A stretch of 64,000 nt of DNA, taken from the NCBI RefSeq assembly GCF_002258785.1, contig NZ_NOYI01000012.1, positions 62,001-126,000 of the forward strand, written 5' to 3'. Positions within the stretch are counted from its first letter, which is position 1. Every line of letters begins with the position of its first letter. The notes below the pieces were generated by a model. It ran no database searches and was not told the origin of the DNA. It saw only the letters and a program-made list of their open reading frames with translations. Position numbers and translations under genes: made by a program. The DNA is from Rhodococcus sp. 06-235-1A (GTDB lineage Bacteria > Actinomycetota > Actinomycetes > Mycobacteriales > Mycobacteriaceae). Below are positions 19,473 through 28,100 of the stretch, one piece after another.

Positions 19473-20117
19473 TCAATCGAGATGTGCTCTAGCTATCGCT
19501 CCCGCAAACAGTTCGGACACCGCGTCCGCGATGACTCCCTCGTCGATGTCCTCCGGATCCACCGAATGTTCGACGGCCAATCCGGAGATCAACGCCGCCA
19601 GTGACGTCGCGAGGCGTCGGGCATCGAACTTCTCGCCGACACCCCAGTCGTGCGCACGCTCGGCGATGAGGCGTTCGAGCTCGCGCCGTAGTGCTCGACG
19701 GTCGGTTCGATAGCGCTCGGCAACGGCCGGGTCGCGTCCGGCCAGGACGCCGAACTCGACTGTCAACAGCGGCCAGCGGGGTTCGGCGACCACCCACGAC
19801 GCGATCTCTCCGCCGCCTGCTCCTGCTGCCGCGCCGGGGTCCAAATCGGAGATGTGCGCCAGCACCCGGGCCGCGAGGTCGAGGGAACGCTTGGCCAGCA
19901 ACTCGGCGAACAGCGCTTGCTTGGATTCGAAGTTCGAGTAGACGGCACCCTTGGTGAAGCCTGCGCGGTCCGCAATGTCGGTCAGTTTGGCTGCGGCATA
20001 ACCACGTTCGGTGAACTCGTCGGCGGCGGCACCGAGCAGTCGGTCTCGCACATCGGCGCGCTGTGGTCGCCGCTGCGACTGTGTCGACCCCCACTTTTCT
20101 TGCTCCTCGGCATTCAC
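19473..20117 (-). CDS. TetR family transcriptional regulator
   Basis: The 214-residue protein has the TetR N-terminal helix-turn-helix (RLLGAAADEFTERGYAAAKLTDIA, then GFTKGAVYSNFESKQALF) and a helical ligand domain. GTG 20117 is preferred to the ATG 36 bases upstream because two operator-like repeats (20119-20147) lie exactly between the two candidates. It is divergent from the membrane protein at 20189, and probably represses both genes through those sites. Confidence 0.88.
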   Translation of the reverse strand: MNAEEQEKWGSTQSQRRPQRADVRDRLLGAAADEFTERGYAAAKLTDIADRAGFTKGAVYSNFESKQALFAELLAKRSLDLAARVLAHISDLDPGAAAGAGGGEIASWVVAEPRWPLLTVEFGVLAGRDPAVAERYRTDRRALRRELERLIAERAHDWGVGEKFDARRLATSLAALISGLAVEHSVDPEDIDEGVIADAVSELFAGAIARAHLD

Positions 20118-20118
20118 G

Positions 20119-20147
20119 ATACCTAGAGTATTGAATACCTCGGGTAT
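20119..20147. promoter_or_regulatory. Tandem operator pair between tetR and divergent membrane gene
   Basis: ATACCTAGAGTAT (20119-20131) and ATACCTCGGGTAT (20135-20147) are two copies of a 13-base near-palindrome with centres 16 bases apart. They sit immediately upstream of the TetR GTG and about 40 bases before the divergent ATG at 20189. Paired binding sites of this geometry are common for TetR repressors. Binding is inferred. Confidence 0.65.
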
Positions 20148-20188
20148 CGACAAGACTCACGGGGATCGACAAGGTTCAGGAGTCACCC

Positions 20189-21193
20189 ATGCGCAAGATG
20201 TCACTGCTCGCCGCCGCAGTCCTGGTACTGCAGCTCGGCTTCATCCTCAGCTACGTCTCGGCGTTCCATCAGCCGACGCCGCACGCGATCCCGATCGCGG
20301 TGGTGACCGAGGCCGGACTCCCCGAGGGACTGGACCAGCAGACCGTCGATCGCCTCGACGCCATCGACGGCACCCCGCTCGACGCGCGCACCGCAGCCGA
20401 TACCGCTGAGGTCCGTTCGCTGCTCCGCGATCGGGACATTCTCGGGGCGTACGTCGTCGGCGCGAACGGAACGGACACCCTGATCACCGCGAGTGCTGCA
20501 GGTAGTTCCGTGGCCACTGCGCTGGAATCGATCTTCACCGAGGTCGACGCCGCGCAGGGTCGCCAGTTCGTGGTGCGCGACGAGATCCCGGTCGGCGTAC
20601 ACGACAATCGAGGGCTGTCCGGCTTCTACCTCTCGGTCGGCTGGGTGGTCGGCGGCTACCTGCTGGCGGCAGCATTCGGACTGCTGATCGGGGCGCCACA
20701 GTCGCGTCGCGAAACCTGTTCGCACGTCGGAATTCTTGCTGCCTACGCCGTCGCCTCGGGTGCACTCGGTGCCTTCCTCACCACACATGTACTGGAAACC
20801 TTTGCCGGCCACTGGTTTCCGCTCACCTTGCTGGGCACCGGCGTGGTCTTCGCTACCGGACTGTTCACCATGGGCCTTCGGGCACTGATCGGTGTCGCCG
20901 CGGTGCCGGCCGCAATCGTGCTGTTCGTGATCCTCGGAAATCCCAGTGCTGGAGGCGCTTTCGGGACGAACGTCCTCCCGTCGCTCTACGCCTCGATCGG
21001 TCGCTGGATCACCCCGGGCATCGGCACCGAAGGTGTGCGCAGCATCGTGTACTTCTCCGGCACCGGGCTGGGCCAGCCTGCGCTCGGACTCGCGCTCTAC
21101 ATCCTGATCGGTTCACTGCTGATGGGCGCGGCAGCCCTGCGTCGTCGGTCCGCGCACAACCCGGTGGCCCCACGTGCAACCAGTAAAGTGTGA
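20189..21193 (+). CDS. Membrane protein of ABC-2/YhgE-Pip-like architecture
   Basis: The 334-residue protein has one N-terminal helix (about 5-25), a soluble external segment of about 130 residues, then five or six transmembrane helices from about 152 to 318 (for example GWVVGGYLLAAAFGLLIGA). This plan matches the DUF3533/YhgE-Pip group of ABC-2-related permeases, which often act with a TetR regulator in resistance to toxic lipophilic compounds. No ATPase gene is adjacent. AGGAG lies seven bases before the ATG. Substrate unknown. Confidence 0.75.
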   Translation: MRKMSLLAAAVLVLQLGFILSYVSAFHQPTPHAIPIAVVTEAGLPEGLDQQTVDRLDAIDGTPLDARTAADTAEVRSLLRDRDILGAYVVGANGTDTLITASAAGSSVATALESIFTEVDAAQGRQFVVRDEIPVGVHDNRGLSGFYLSVGWVVGGYLLAAAFGLLIGAPQSRRETCSHVGILAAYAVASGALGAFLTTHVLETFAGHWFPLTLLGTGVVFATGLFTMGLRALIGVAAVPAAIVLFVILGNPSAGGAFGTNVLPSLYASIGRWITPGIGTEGVRSIVYFSGTGLGQPALGLALYILIGSLLMGAAALRRRSAHNPVAPRATSKV

Positions 21194-21197
21194 TTCC

Positions 21198-22172
21198 ATG
21201 ACCGCCAACTTCCCCTTGCCACTGCCCGATCTCGCCGTCCGCACGCTCGGAGGCGCAGTCGTGTGGGCGAACGACGAGACGTTCGCGGAGAAGGAGAATC
21301 TCGTCAGTCCGGGCAAGGCCGACTATTCGACGGCGACGTTCGGGCACAAAGGTCAGATCTACGACGGGTGGGAGACGCGACGCCGACGCGAAGACGGGTA
21401 CGACGAGGCCATCGTGCGTCTCGGAGCACCCGGCGTCGTCTCGGCGATCGTCGTCGACACCTCGTGGTTCACCGGAAACTACCCGCCGGAGATTTCGGTC
21501 GAGGCCGCCGAGGTGGAGGGCTTTCCCTCCCCCGAGGAGTTGCGCACGCAGACCGAGTGGACCACCATCGTCGCCCGCAGTCCGGTCAACGGTGACAGCG
21601 AGAACAGATTCCAGGTCGCGTCCGACGAGCGCTGGACGCATGTGAAGCTGTCGATCTACCCCGACGGCGGAGTGGCGCGGTTGCGGGTACTGGGCCGCGG
21701 CAAGCCCGACCCCAAGTTCCTCGCTGCCGGGCCGGTCGATCTGGCTGCGCTGGAGAACGGTGCCCACGTCTCGGCGTGCTCCAACATGTTCTACAGCTCC
21801 CCCAACAATCTTCTGTTCCCCGGCCCTCCGCGGTCGATGGGTGAGGGTTGGGAGACCTCACGTCGACGCAACGACGCGAACGACTGGGTGCAGGTTCAGT
21901 TGGCGGGTGCCGGGCACATCCGTCTGGCCGAGCTCGACACCACCTGCTTCCTCGGCAACGCGCCGGGTGCCGCATCGCTGCGTGGGCGGCTCGGTGACGG
22001 CGAGTGGATCGAGCTGTTGCCGCGAACGACGCTGCAGCCCGACACGCGTCATCGCTTCGTGCTCGACCACGACACCCCGGTCTCGGAAGTACGGATGGAC
22101 ATCTTTCCCGACGGCGGCATGGCGCGATTGAGACTGTTCGGTGATCTCGCGGGAGTGGAGCCTGCGGAATGA
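21198..22172 (+). CDS. alc: Allantoicase
   Basis: Allantoicase hydrolyses allantoate to ureidoglycolate and urea in purine degradation. The 324-residue protein contains two homologous beta-jelly-roll halves, shown by the repeated motifs GWETRRRREDGYDEAIVRLG / GWETSRRRNDANDWVQVQL and the repeated IYPDGGVARLRVLG / IFPDGGMARLRLFG. This is the canonical allantoicase plan and length. The start at ATG 21198 gives MTANFPLP. The stop codon lies within the first copy of a tandem repeat that follows the gene. Allantoinase and ureidoglycolate genes are not in the window. Confidence 0.94.
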   Translation: MTANFPLPLPDLAVRTLGGAVVWANDETFAEKENLVSPGKADYSTATFGHKGQIYDGWETRRRREDGYDEAIVRLGAPGVVSAIVVDTSWFTGNYPPEISVEAAEVEGFPSPEELRTQTEWTTIVARSPVNGDSENRFQVASDERWTHVKLSIYPDGGVARLRVLGRGKPDPKFLAAGPVDLAALENGAHVSACSNMFYSSPNNLLFPGPPRSMGEGWETSRRRNDANDWVQVQLAGAGHIRLAELDTTCFLGNAPGAASLRGRLGDGEWIELLPRTTLQPDTRHRFVLDHDTPVSEVRMDIFPDGGMARLRLFGDLAGVEPAE

Positions 22173-22272
22173 CCCAGTAGGGCGGGAGTGGAGCCTGCGG
22201 AATGACCCAATAGGCGGGAGTGGAGCCTGCGGAATGACCCAGTAGGGCGGGAGTGGAGCCTGCGGAATGACC
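22149..22272. repeat. Four tandem copies of a 32/33-base repeat
   Basis: Copies begin at 22149, 22182, 22214 and 22247 and share GCGGGAGTGGAGCCTGCGG, then AATGACCCARTAGG. Spacing is 33, 32 and 33 bases; the last copy is cut short after AATGACC. The allantoicase stop codon (TGA at 22170-22172) is supplied by copy one. Between the copies there are no variable spacers. A fifth, dispersed copy of the core is found at 51648-51668, inside a hairpin. Confidence 0.9.
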
Positions 22273-22321
22273 AGATGAGCAAGTATCTGCGTAAACAAGG
22301 CTGGGGCAATAGGGTTGGTCC

Positions 22322-22795
22322 ATGTCCCGGCTACTTCATCCGAATGCAGCCCATGTTGCCGACACTCTGATTTCTCGTGGTCATCACGGGGTGGTGGTGA
22401 ACAGCCCCGAGGGCACGCACACTGCCGCCGATGCCGCCGCGGCGCTCGGCGTCGATGTGGGTGCGATCGTGAAGTCGATGGTGTTTCTCCTCGACGACGA
22501 GCCGGTATTGCTCCTGGTGTCGGGAGCGCACAACGTTCATCTCGAGCACACCGGTGTTCGTCTGGGCGGCACGTTGATGCGTGCCGACCTCGACACCGCG
22601 AAGCATGCGACCGGGCAGCCGATCGGTGGCATCGCCCCGGTCGGCCACCCCACCAATCTGGATACGTTCGTCGACCAGGATCTGGCCGGCCATGCAGAGG
22701 TGTGGGCGGCCGCGGGTCACACGAACACCATTTTTCGGTCGACGTTCACCGAGTTGCTGCGGATCACCGCGGGCCTGGCGATCGACGTCACCTGA
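22322..22795 (+). CDS. YbaK/EbsC family aminoacyl-tRNA deacylase
   Basis: The 157-residue protein is a single YbaK domain, a family that clears mischarged Cys-tRNA(Pro) or similar tRNAs. The conserved AIVKSMVFLLDDEPVLLLVSG and the GQPIGGIAPVGHP motif with the GxxxP loop are visible; the catalytic lysine is the K of VKSMVF. It begins 47 bases after the tandem repeat array and has no functional partner nearby. Confidence 0.9.
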   Translation: MSRLLHPNAAHVADTLISRGHHGVVVNSPEGTHTAADAAAALGVDVGAIVKSMVFLLDDEPVLLLVSGAHNVHLEHTGVRLGGTLMRADLDTAKHATGQPIGGIAPVGHPTNLDTFVDQDLAGHAEVWAAAGHTNTIFRSTFTELLRITAGLAIDVT

Positions 22796-22814
22796 CCTCG
22801 CCTCACCGCTGGGC

Positions 22815-23315
22815 TCAGGACGCGAGAGTCGGCGCGATCGGTGCGCCGAGGACCTCGTCGACGGCATCGATGTCGAACCGTGTGCCGCGCGATCCCAGCA
22901 GCGGCAGTACCCCGGAGCTCAAGAACGTCGACTGGCGAGCCACATCGTCGTGGACCTGCAACGTCACGCCGTCGGCGACATCGGCTGCGGTGACGTCGGA
23001 GATCAAACTGGCCAGGCCCGCCGGGGTACCGACGTAGCGGATGGACGACGGGCTGGTCGGCGCGTCCAGTCCGGCAAATTCACGACGGGCAGTTCTGGCA
23101 TCTGCGGCAATGTGGATCTCGAGGTCGAGGAATACTGCTGTGCTGTCTGCGGATTCGCCCCGCTCGACTGCTTCGGCGCGCAGTCGAGCGGTGTGCTGCT
23201 GAGCTTCCCGCAGGTCGGAGGCCTGGATGCGGATCGGCTCCGCGTCCGGTGCCACGGTCAGTTCGGTCCACACGGCATCGAATTCGACGGCAACGCGGGT
23301 GTGCTTGTGCGACAT
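22815..23315 (-). CDS. Hypothetical protein, 166 residues
   Basis: I do not recognise a family. The protein starts MSHKHTRVAVEFDAVWTELT with AGGACC upstream, and the N-terminal half alternates strand-like and helical segments (IRIQASDLREAQQHTARLRAEA). It contains no transmembrane helix, signal peptide or catalytic motif. The open frame runs further upstream to 23843, antisense to the cysteine-desulfurase-like gene, but that part looks like a shadow. It converges on the YbaK gene. Confidence 0.6.
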   Translation of the reverse strand: MSHKHTRVAVEFDAVWTELTVAPDAEPIRIQASDLREAQQHTARLRAEAVERGESADSTAVFLDLEIHIAADARTARREFAGLDAPTSPSSIRYVGTPAGLASLISDVTAADVADGVTLQVHDDVARQSTFLSSGVLPLLGSRGTRFDIDAVDEVLGAPIAPTLAS

Positions 23316-23470
23316 GAGTGGTGGTCCTGGTTCTAGAAGTCGGTGAACGCATTCGGTCGGAGCGGAGCCGAACTCGAACACGACCCGGACGCAGTGCGGC
23401 ACAGATCCACGTATCTGTTGCACCAGTGGCGGTTGCCCGTCCACACGACACTCACGGTCATGACGCCATG

Positions 23471-24802
23471 CTAACTGTCTGCGGGGGCGCACGGGGATCC
23501 AACCCCGGCGGTGCCATCGGCCAGCTCGGGGAAGGGGCGCGGGTCCGGCACGGGATTCCACCAGCCTGCATCCTCCTCGTAGTGCCAGTTCGGCCCGGAC
23601 TCGACCAGGGCGGCGAGGGCGTCGACGAGTCGGTCGACATCGGCCGAGGAGCTGCCGAGCCCGATGCTGGCTCGAACCGCTCCTGCCGCGTGCCCCAGCC
23701 TGCTCAGCAGTGGGTGCGCGCAGAACTTTCCGTCTCGCACACCGATGCCGTGTTCGGCCGACAGGTACGCGGCCACCTCGCCTGGGTCGCGTCCGGCCAC
23801 CGTGAAGGTCACGATGCCCACGGTGTCGGGTGCGTCGTCCCACACCCGTAGCTGCTCGACGCCATCGAGTGCGGCCAGACCGTCGCGCAAGCGGGACGAC
23901 AGTTCGTACTCGTGTTGCTGCAGCTCTGCGTCGTCGAATCCGGCGATGGTCTCGCAGGCCGCGGCCAGCGCGGCGACCCCGAGCACGTTGGGCGTGCCCG
24001 CCTCGTGCCGTTGCGGCGCCGGAGCCCAGTCGGTGTGGTCGATGCTCACGCTGCGCACGGCGCCGCCGCCGGCCAGGTGCGGCTCACCGGAGTCGAGCCA
24101 ATCACGCTTTCCCACAAGCACTCCCGCACCGAACGGGGCATACAGCTTGTGCCCCGAGAACGCGAGGTAGTCCACGCCGAGAGCGGCGATGTCGACCCGT
24201 CGATGCGGAACCAGCTGGGCTCCGTCCACCGCGATGCGCGCGCCGTGCCGATGCGCCAGTGCTGCGAGTTCGGCGATGGGCAGAACTTCGCCGGTGACGT
24301 TCGATGCGCCCGTGATCGCCAGCAGCGCAGCAGGTTTCGCGGCAAGCTCCGCGTCGAGACGCGCAATGGTCTCGGGCAGGGTCGACGCCGCCACCACAAC
24401 TCGGCGATCACGCCACGGAAGCAGGTTCGCGTGGTGTTCGATGTCGAGCACCACCGTCTCCCCCGGCACGCATGCGGCCAACAGGTTGAGCGAGTCGGTG
24501 GTGTTCCGCGTGAACACCACCACCGAATCCGTCTGCGCACCAACGAAATCGGAGACGGTCACCCGAGCCTTCTCGTATGCCGCCGTCGAGACCCGAGAGG
24601 CGTAGCCGGCCCCGCGGTGCACGCTCGAGTAGAACGGCAGCAGCTCTGCGATCCGATCGGTCACCGCGGCCAACGCAGGCGCACTGGCCGCGTAATCGAA
24701 GTTGGCGTAGGTGCACGTGCCGCCGTGGACCAGCGGAACCTGTAACTCCGTGCCCGAAACAGGGGCAAAAGGAGCACAGGGACGGGACAGTACAGATGTC
24801 AT
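23471..24802 (-). CDS. Class V aminotransferase / cysteine desulfurase-like enzyme
   Basis: This 443-residue PLP enzyme has the fold-type I signatures of the NifS/SufS group: EHHANLLPW at about 122-130, VDGAQLVPH, and the cofactor lysine Lys219 in SGHKLYAPFGAG. A Cys at about 361 in KFCAHPLL matches the catalytic Cys position of SufS/CsdA-type desulfurases (CAxPL). It should therefore release sulfur or selenium from cysteine-type substrates. Its leader carries a SAM-IV riboswitch, so it is turned down when S-adenosylmethionine is plentiful. No suf or egt genes are adjacent, and the true acceptor is unknown. Confidence 0.85.
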   Translation of the reverse strand: MTSVLSRPCAPFAPVSGTELQVPLVHGGTCTYANFDYAASAPALAAVTDRIAELLPFYSSVHRGAGYASRVSTAAYEKARVTVSDFVGAQTDSVVVFTRNTTDSLNLLAACVPGETVVLDIEHHANLLPWRDRRVVVAASTLPETIARLDAELAAKPAALLAITGASNVTGEVLPIAELAALAHRHGARIAVDGAQLVPHRRVDIAALGVDYLAFSGHKLYAPFGAGVLVGKRDWLDSGEPHLAGGGAVRSVSIDHTDWAPAPQRHEAGTPNVLGVAALAAACETIAGFDDAELQQHEYELSSRLRDGLAALDGVEQLRVWDDAPDTVGIVTFTVAGRDPGEVAAYLSAEHGIGVRDGKFCAHPLLSRLGHAAGAVRASIGLGSSSADVDRLVDALAALVESGPNWHYEEDAGWWNPVPDPRPFPELADGTAGVGSPCAPADS

Positions 24803-24813
24803 GACAGATCAAG

Positions 24814-24829
24814 CCCTCACGTTCGAGGG
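24814..24829 (-). promoter_or_regulatory. Hairpin covering the ribosome binding site of the desulfurase-like gene
   Basis: On the minus strand CCCTC, GAACGT, GAGGG forms a five-base stem. The GAGGG arm is the likely Shine-Dalgarno sequence, eleven bases upstream of the ATG at 24802. It lies just after the SAM-IV riboswitch and could be the sequestering hairpin of its expression platform. Confidence 0.55.
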
Positions 24830-24854
24830 ACCCGCAACCGAAGAGGTTCGTGAA

Positions 24855-24974
24855 CGAGTCCGCGCTTGCCGCGCCGGATCTCCGGCGTCAGCCTGGTCGT
24901 CACCCGGAGCACCCCACCGCGAAGGAGGGTTGCCGACCAGCAAGCCGGGGCTCGATGCTGGTACTCGTGACCGT
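24855..24974 (-). ncRNA. SAM-IV riboswitch
   Basis: Read on the minus strand, the leader of the class V aminotransferase matches the actinobacterial SAM-IV aptamer. P1 starts GGTCACGAGTACCAGC (24972 downwards), followed by GAGCCCCGGCTTGCTGG, CGGCAACCCTCC, the GCGGTGGGGTGC segment and the closing CCGGGTGACGACC (to about 24895). A following GCCGG/CCGGC hairpin and CGGCAAGCGCGG complete the SAM-IV-specific pseudoknot region. The riboswitch binds S-adenosylmethionine and normally represses the downstream gene. Exact ends are approximate. Confidence 0.9.
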
Positions 24975-24983
24975 GGACAAGAC

Positions 24984-25012
24984 ACTTTCAAACCCGCCGC
25001 GGTTTTGTCAAG
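24984..25012 (-). promoter_or_regulatory. Promoter of the SAM-IV-controlled gene
   Basis: A perfect -35 TTGACA (25012-25007 on the minus strand) is followed after 17 bases by GAAAGT (24989-24984). Transcription would begin about 24977, immediately ahead of the riboswitch P1 stem. The -35 is strong and the -10 is weak. Confidence 0.6.
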
Positions 25013-25162
25013 CCGAATCTCGACCGTCGGCAGCAGTAGGATTTCCGCGGTGGGAAGGCGCGCTCGTTCACCTGCTGGCAAACAGAACGTGAGATAACCA
25101 ACGGCGCTGCTGCTCGCCAGCACCACAGAATCATTTGCCAACGAATCGATAAGGACGCCCGG

Positions 25163-28100
25163 TTGTCTGTGCATCACGAGAACGATCTGCCGGGTTCGAG
25201 CGCACACAGCGCACCTGCACCGGCGGCGTTTCTTCGCTCGCCCCTGGCCGCACCGGCCCGCACACTGATCGATGTCCTGCAGGAGACAGCCCGTCGTTTC
25301 CCCGACGCCCCCGCCATCGACGACGGTGCCGTGTCGGTCAGCTACTCGGAATTGTTGGACGACATCGCCGAGGGCGCTCAGTGGCTCGCCAACGCCGGTG
25401 TCCGGCGCGGCGATCGCGTCGGCATCCGCATGCCGTCGGGCTCCTTCTCGCTCTACGTCGCAATCCTGTCGATCCTGCAGGTCGGTGCCGCATACGTACC
25501 GGTCGATGCGGACGATCCGGAAGAGCGGGCCGAGTTGGTCTTCGGTGAGGCGAAGGTGACGGCCATCGTCACTGCCGGCGGTATCGCGGCCGGTACCGCC
25601 CCCAAGCAGGACATACCGCAGCACGACGCCGAATTACCCACCCCGCAGGACGATGCGTGGGTCATCTTCACCTCGGGTTCGACGGGCACTCCGAAGGGCG
25701 TCGCTGTCAGCCATCGCAATGCGGCGGCGTTCGTCGACGCCGAGGCCCGCATGTTCCTGCAGAAGGATCCGCTGGGTCCGGGCGACCGAGTGCTCGCCGG
25801 CCTGTCGGTGGCGTTCGACGCGTCGTGCGAGGAGATGTGGCTGGCGTGGCGGCACGGTGCGTGCCTTGTGCCCGCGCCGCGGTCGTTGGTGCGGTCCGGT
25901 TTCGACCTCGGTCCGTGGCTCGTCTCCCGCGACATCAGTGTGGTCTCGACGGTGCCGACGCTCGCGTCGCTGTGGCCCGCGGTGGCTCTGGAAGCGGTGC
26001 GACTGCTGATCTTCGGCGGCGAAGCCTGCCCGCCGGAGTTGGCCGAGCGGCTCGCGGTCGAGGGCCGCGAGGTGTGGAACACGTACGGCCCCACCGAGGC
26101 AACGGTCGTCGCCTGTGCGGCGATCATGGACGGCAAGGGTCCCGTCCGCATCGGATTGCCGTTGGACGGGTGGGATCTGGCGGTGGTCGACGGCTCGGGC
26201 ACCCCGGTGCAGGTCGGTGAAGTCGGTGAGCTGGTCATCGGCGGCGTCGGACTCGCACGGTATCTCGACCCGGCCAAGGACGCCGAGAAGTACGCGCCCA
26301 TGCCGTCTCTCGGGTGGGACCGGGCGTACCGCAGCGGCGATCTGGTCAAGCTGGAGCTGGAAGGACTGTTGTTCCAGGGTCGCGCGGACGATCAGGTCAA
26401 GCTCGGCGGTCGACGCATCGAGCTCGGCGAGATAGACAATGCGCTGCAAGCACTTCCGGGCGTCGGCGGTGCGGCGGCCGCCATCCGCAAGACGGCTGCC
26501 GGAAACTCCGTGCTGGTCGGATATCTCGCCAGCACCAACCCCGATTTCGATCTCGAAGCCGCTCGCGAGTTGCTCGCCGAACAGTTGCCCGCGGCTCTTG
26601 TCCCCCGCCTCGCGTTGGTCGATGAGATGCCCACGCGCACCTCGGGCAAGGTCGACCGCAACGCGCTGCCGTGGCCCCTGCCCGGCATGGCCGGAGCGTC
26701 CTCGCTCGGTGGGACGGCGGGCTGGGTTGCCGAGCTGTGGACCAACATCCTCGGGGCGCAGGTCTCGGACGAGAACGCCGATTTCTTCGCCAACGGCGGC
26801 GGTTCACTGTCGGCCGCCCAATTGGTGACGGCACTTCGCGAACGGTTCCCCGAGATCACCGTCGCGCAGCTGTACGACCACCCGCGGCTGGGTTCGCTCG
26901 CGCAGTATCTCGACGACCTGAAGCCGGTCGTCGAGGCCGTTCCCCGCGAGGTCGCCCCCACCTCACGCACCGCGCAATGGGCGCAGATCCTGGCGACGGT
27001 TCCGTTGACCACCCTCACCGGACTGCAGTGGGTCACCTGGCTCGGACTGCTCTTCAACGTCATGGCCTGGTTCGGCGACGTCGCCTGGGCTCCGACGCTG
27101 TCGTGGTGGTGGATCCTTCTGGCCTTCGTCTTGTTCATCACTCCGGTCGGACGCATGGCGATCTCGGTGATCGGATCGCGCATCCTGTTGGCCGGGTTGA
27201 AACCCGGCGCGTACGAGCGCGGCGGGAGCATGCACATAAGACTGTGGGCCGCAACGCGATTGACCGATGCCAGTGGCGCGTCCAACCTGTCGGGTGCACC
27301 GTGGATGGTCTACTACGCGCGCGCTCTGGGTGCCAAAATCGGCAAGGGCGTCGACCTGCACACCCTGCCGCCGGTCACCGGCATGCTCGAACTGGGCGAC
27401 GGCTGCTCCATCGAACCCGAGGTGGATCTGTCCGGGCACTGGATCGACGGCGACCTCGTCTACATCGGCGGCATCGAGATCGGTGCCGGCGCCACCGTCG
27501 GTGCCCGCTCGACGTTGCTGCCGGGCACCAGGGTCGGCAAGAACGCGGTCGTCACGGCAGGCTCCGCCGTCGTCGGACGAGTGAAAGCGGGCCAGATGTG
27601 GTCCGGCTCGCCCGCGCAGAAGGTCGGCAAGGCAGATCATCCGTGGCCGGCCGAGACGCCGCCGCGCGCCACCCACTGGGTCTTCGCGTACGGCGTCGCG
27701 TCGCTGTTCCTGTCCGGTATGGCGCTGTTCTCGATCGGCGTCAGCCTGGTGTTGATGGGCTGGTGGATTCACACCGCGGACTCCGTGCTCGACGCCTTCG
27801 AACGTGGCCTGGTGATGTTGCCCGTCGCGACATTGGTGTCGTTGGCGGTGTTCGCACTGATCACCGTCGTCGCGGTGCGGTTGCTCAGCATCGGACTCGT
27901 CGGCGGCTACCACCCGGTGCGCAGCCGCATCGGCTGGCAGGTATGGGCCACCGAACGCCTCATGGACTCGGCGCGCACGTTCCTGTTCCCGCTCTATGCA
28001 TCGCTGTTGACTCCGCATTGGCTGCGGCTGCTGGGCGCGAAGATCGGCAAGGACGTCGAGGCGTCGACGGTGCTGATGATCCCCAAGTTCACCACCGTCG

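Noticed and set aside
20118..20153. Upstream ATG start for TetR at 20153
   Set aside because: It would put both operator copies inside the gene and has no ribosome site; GTG 20117 is more consistent.
22149..22272. Possible CRISPR array
   Set aside because: The repeats are directly adjacent without unique spacers, there are only four, and no cas genes are present.
23316..23470. Extra gene or longer N-terminus between the 166-residue protein and the desulfurase-like gene
   Set aside because: The frame is open but overlaps the downstream end of the desulfurase-like gene in antisense and shows no ribosome site or family similarity.
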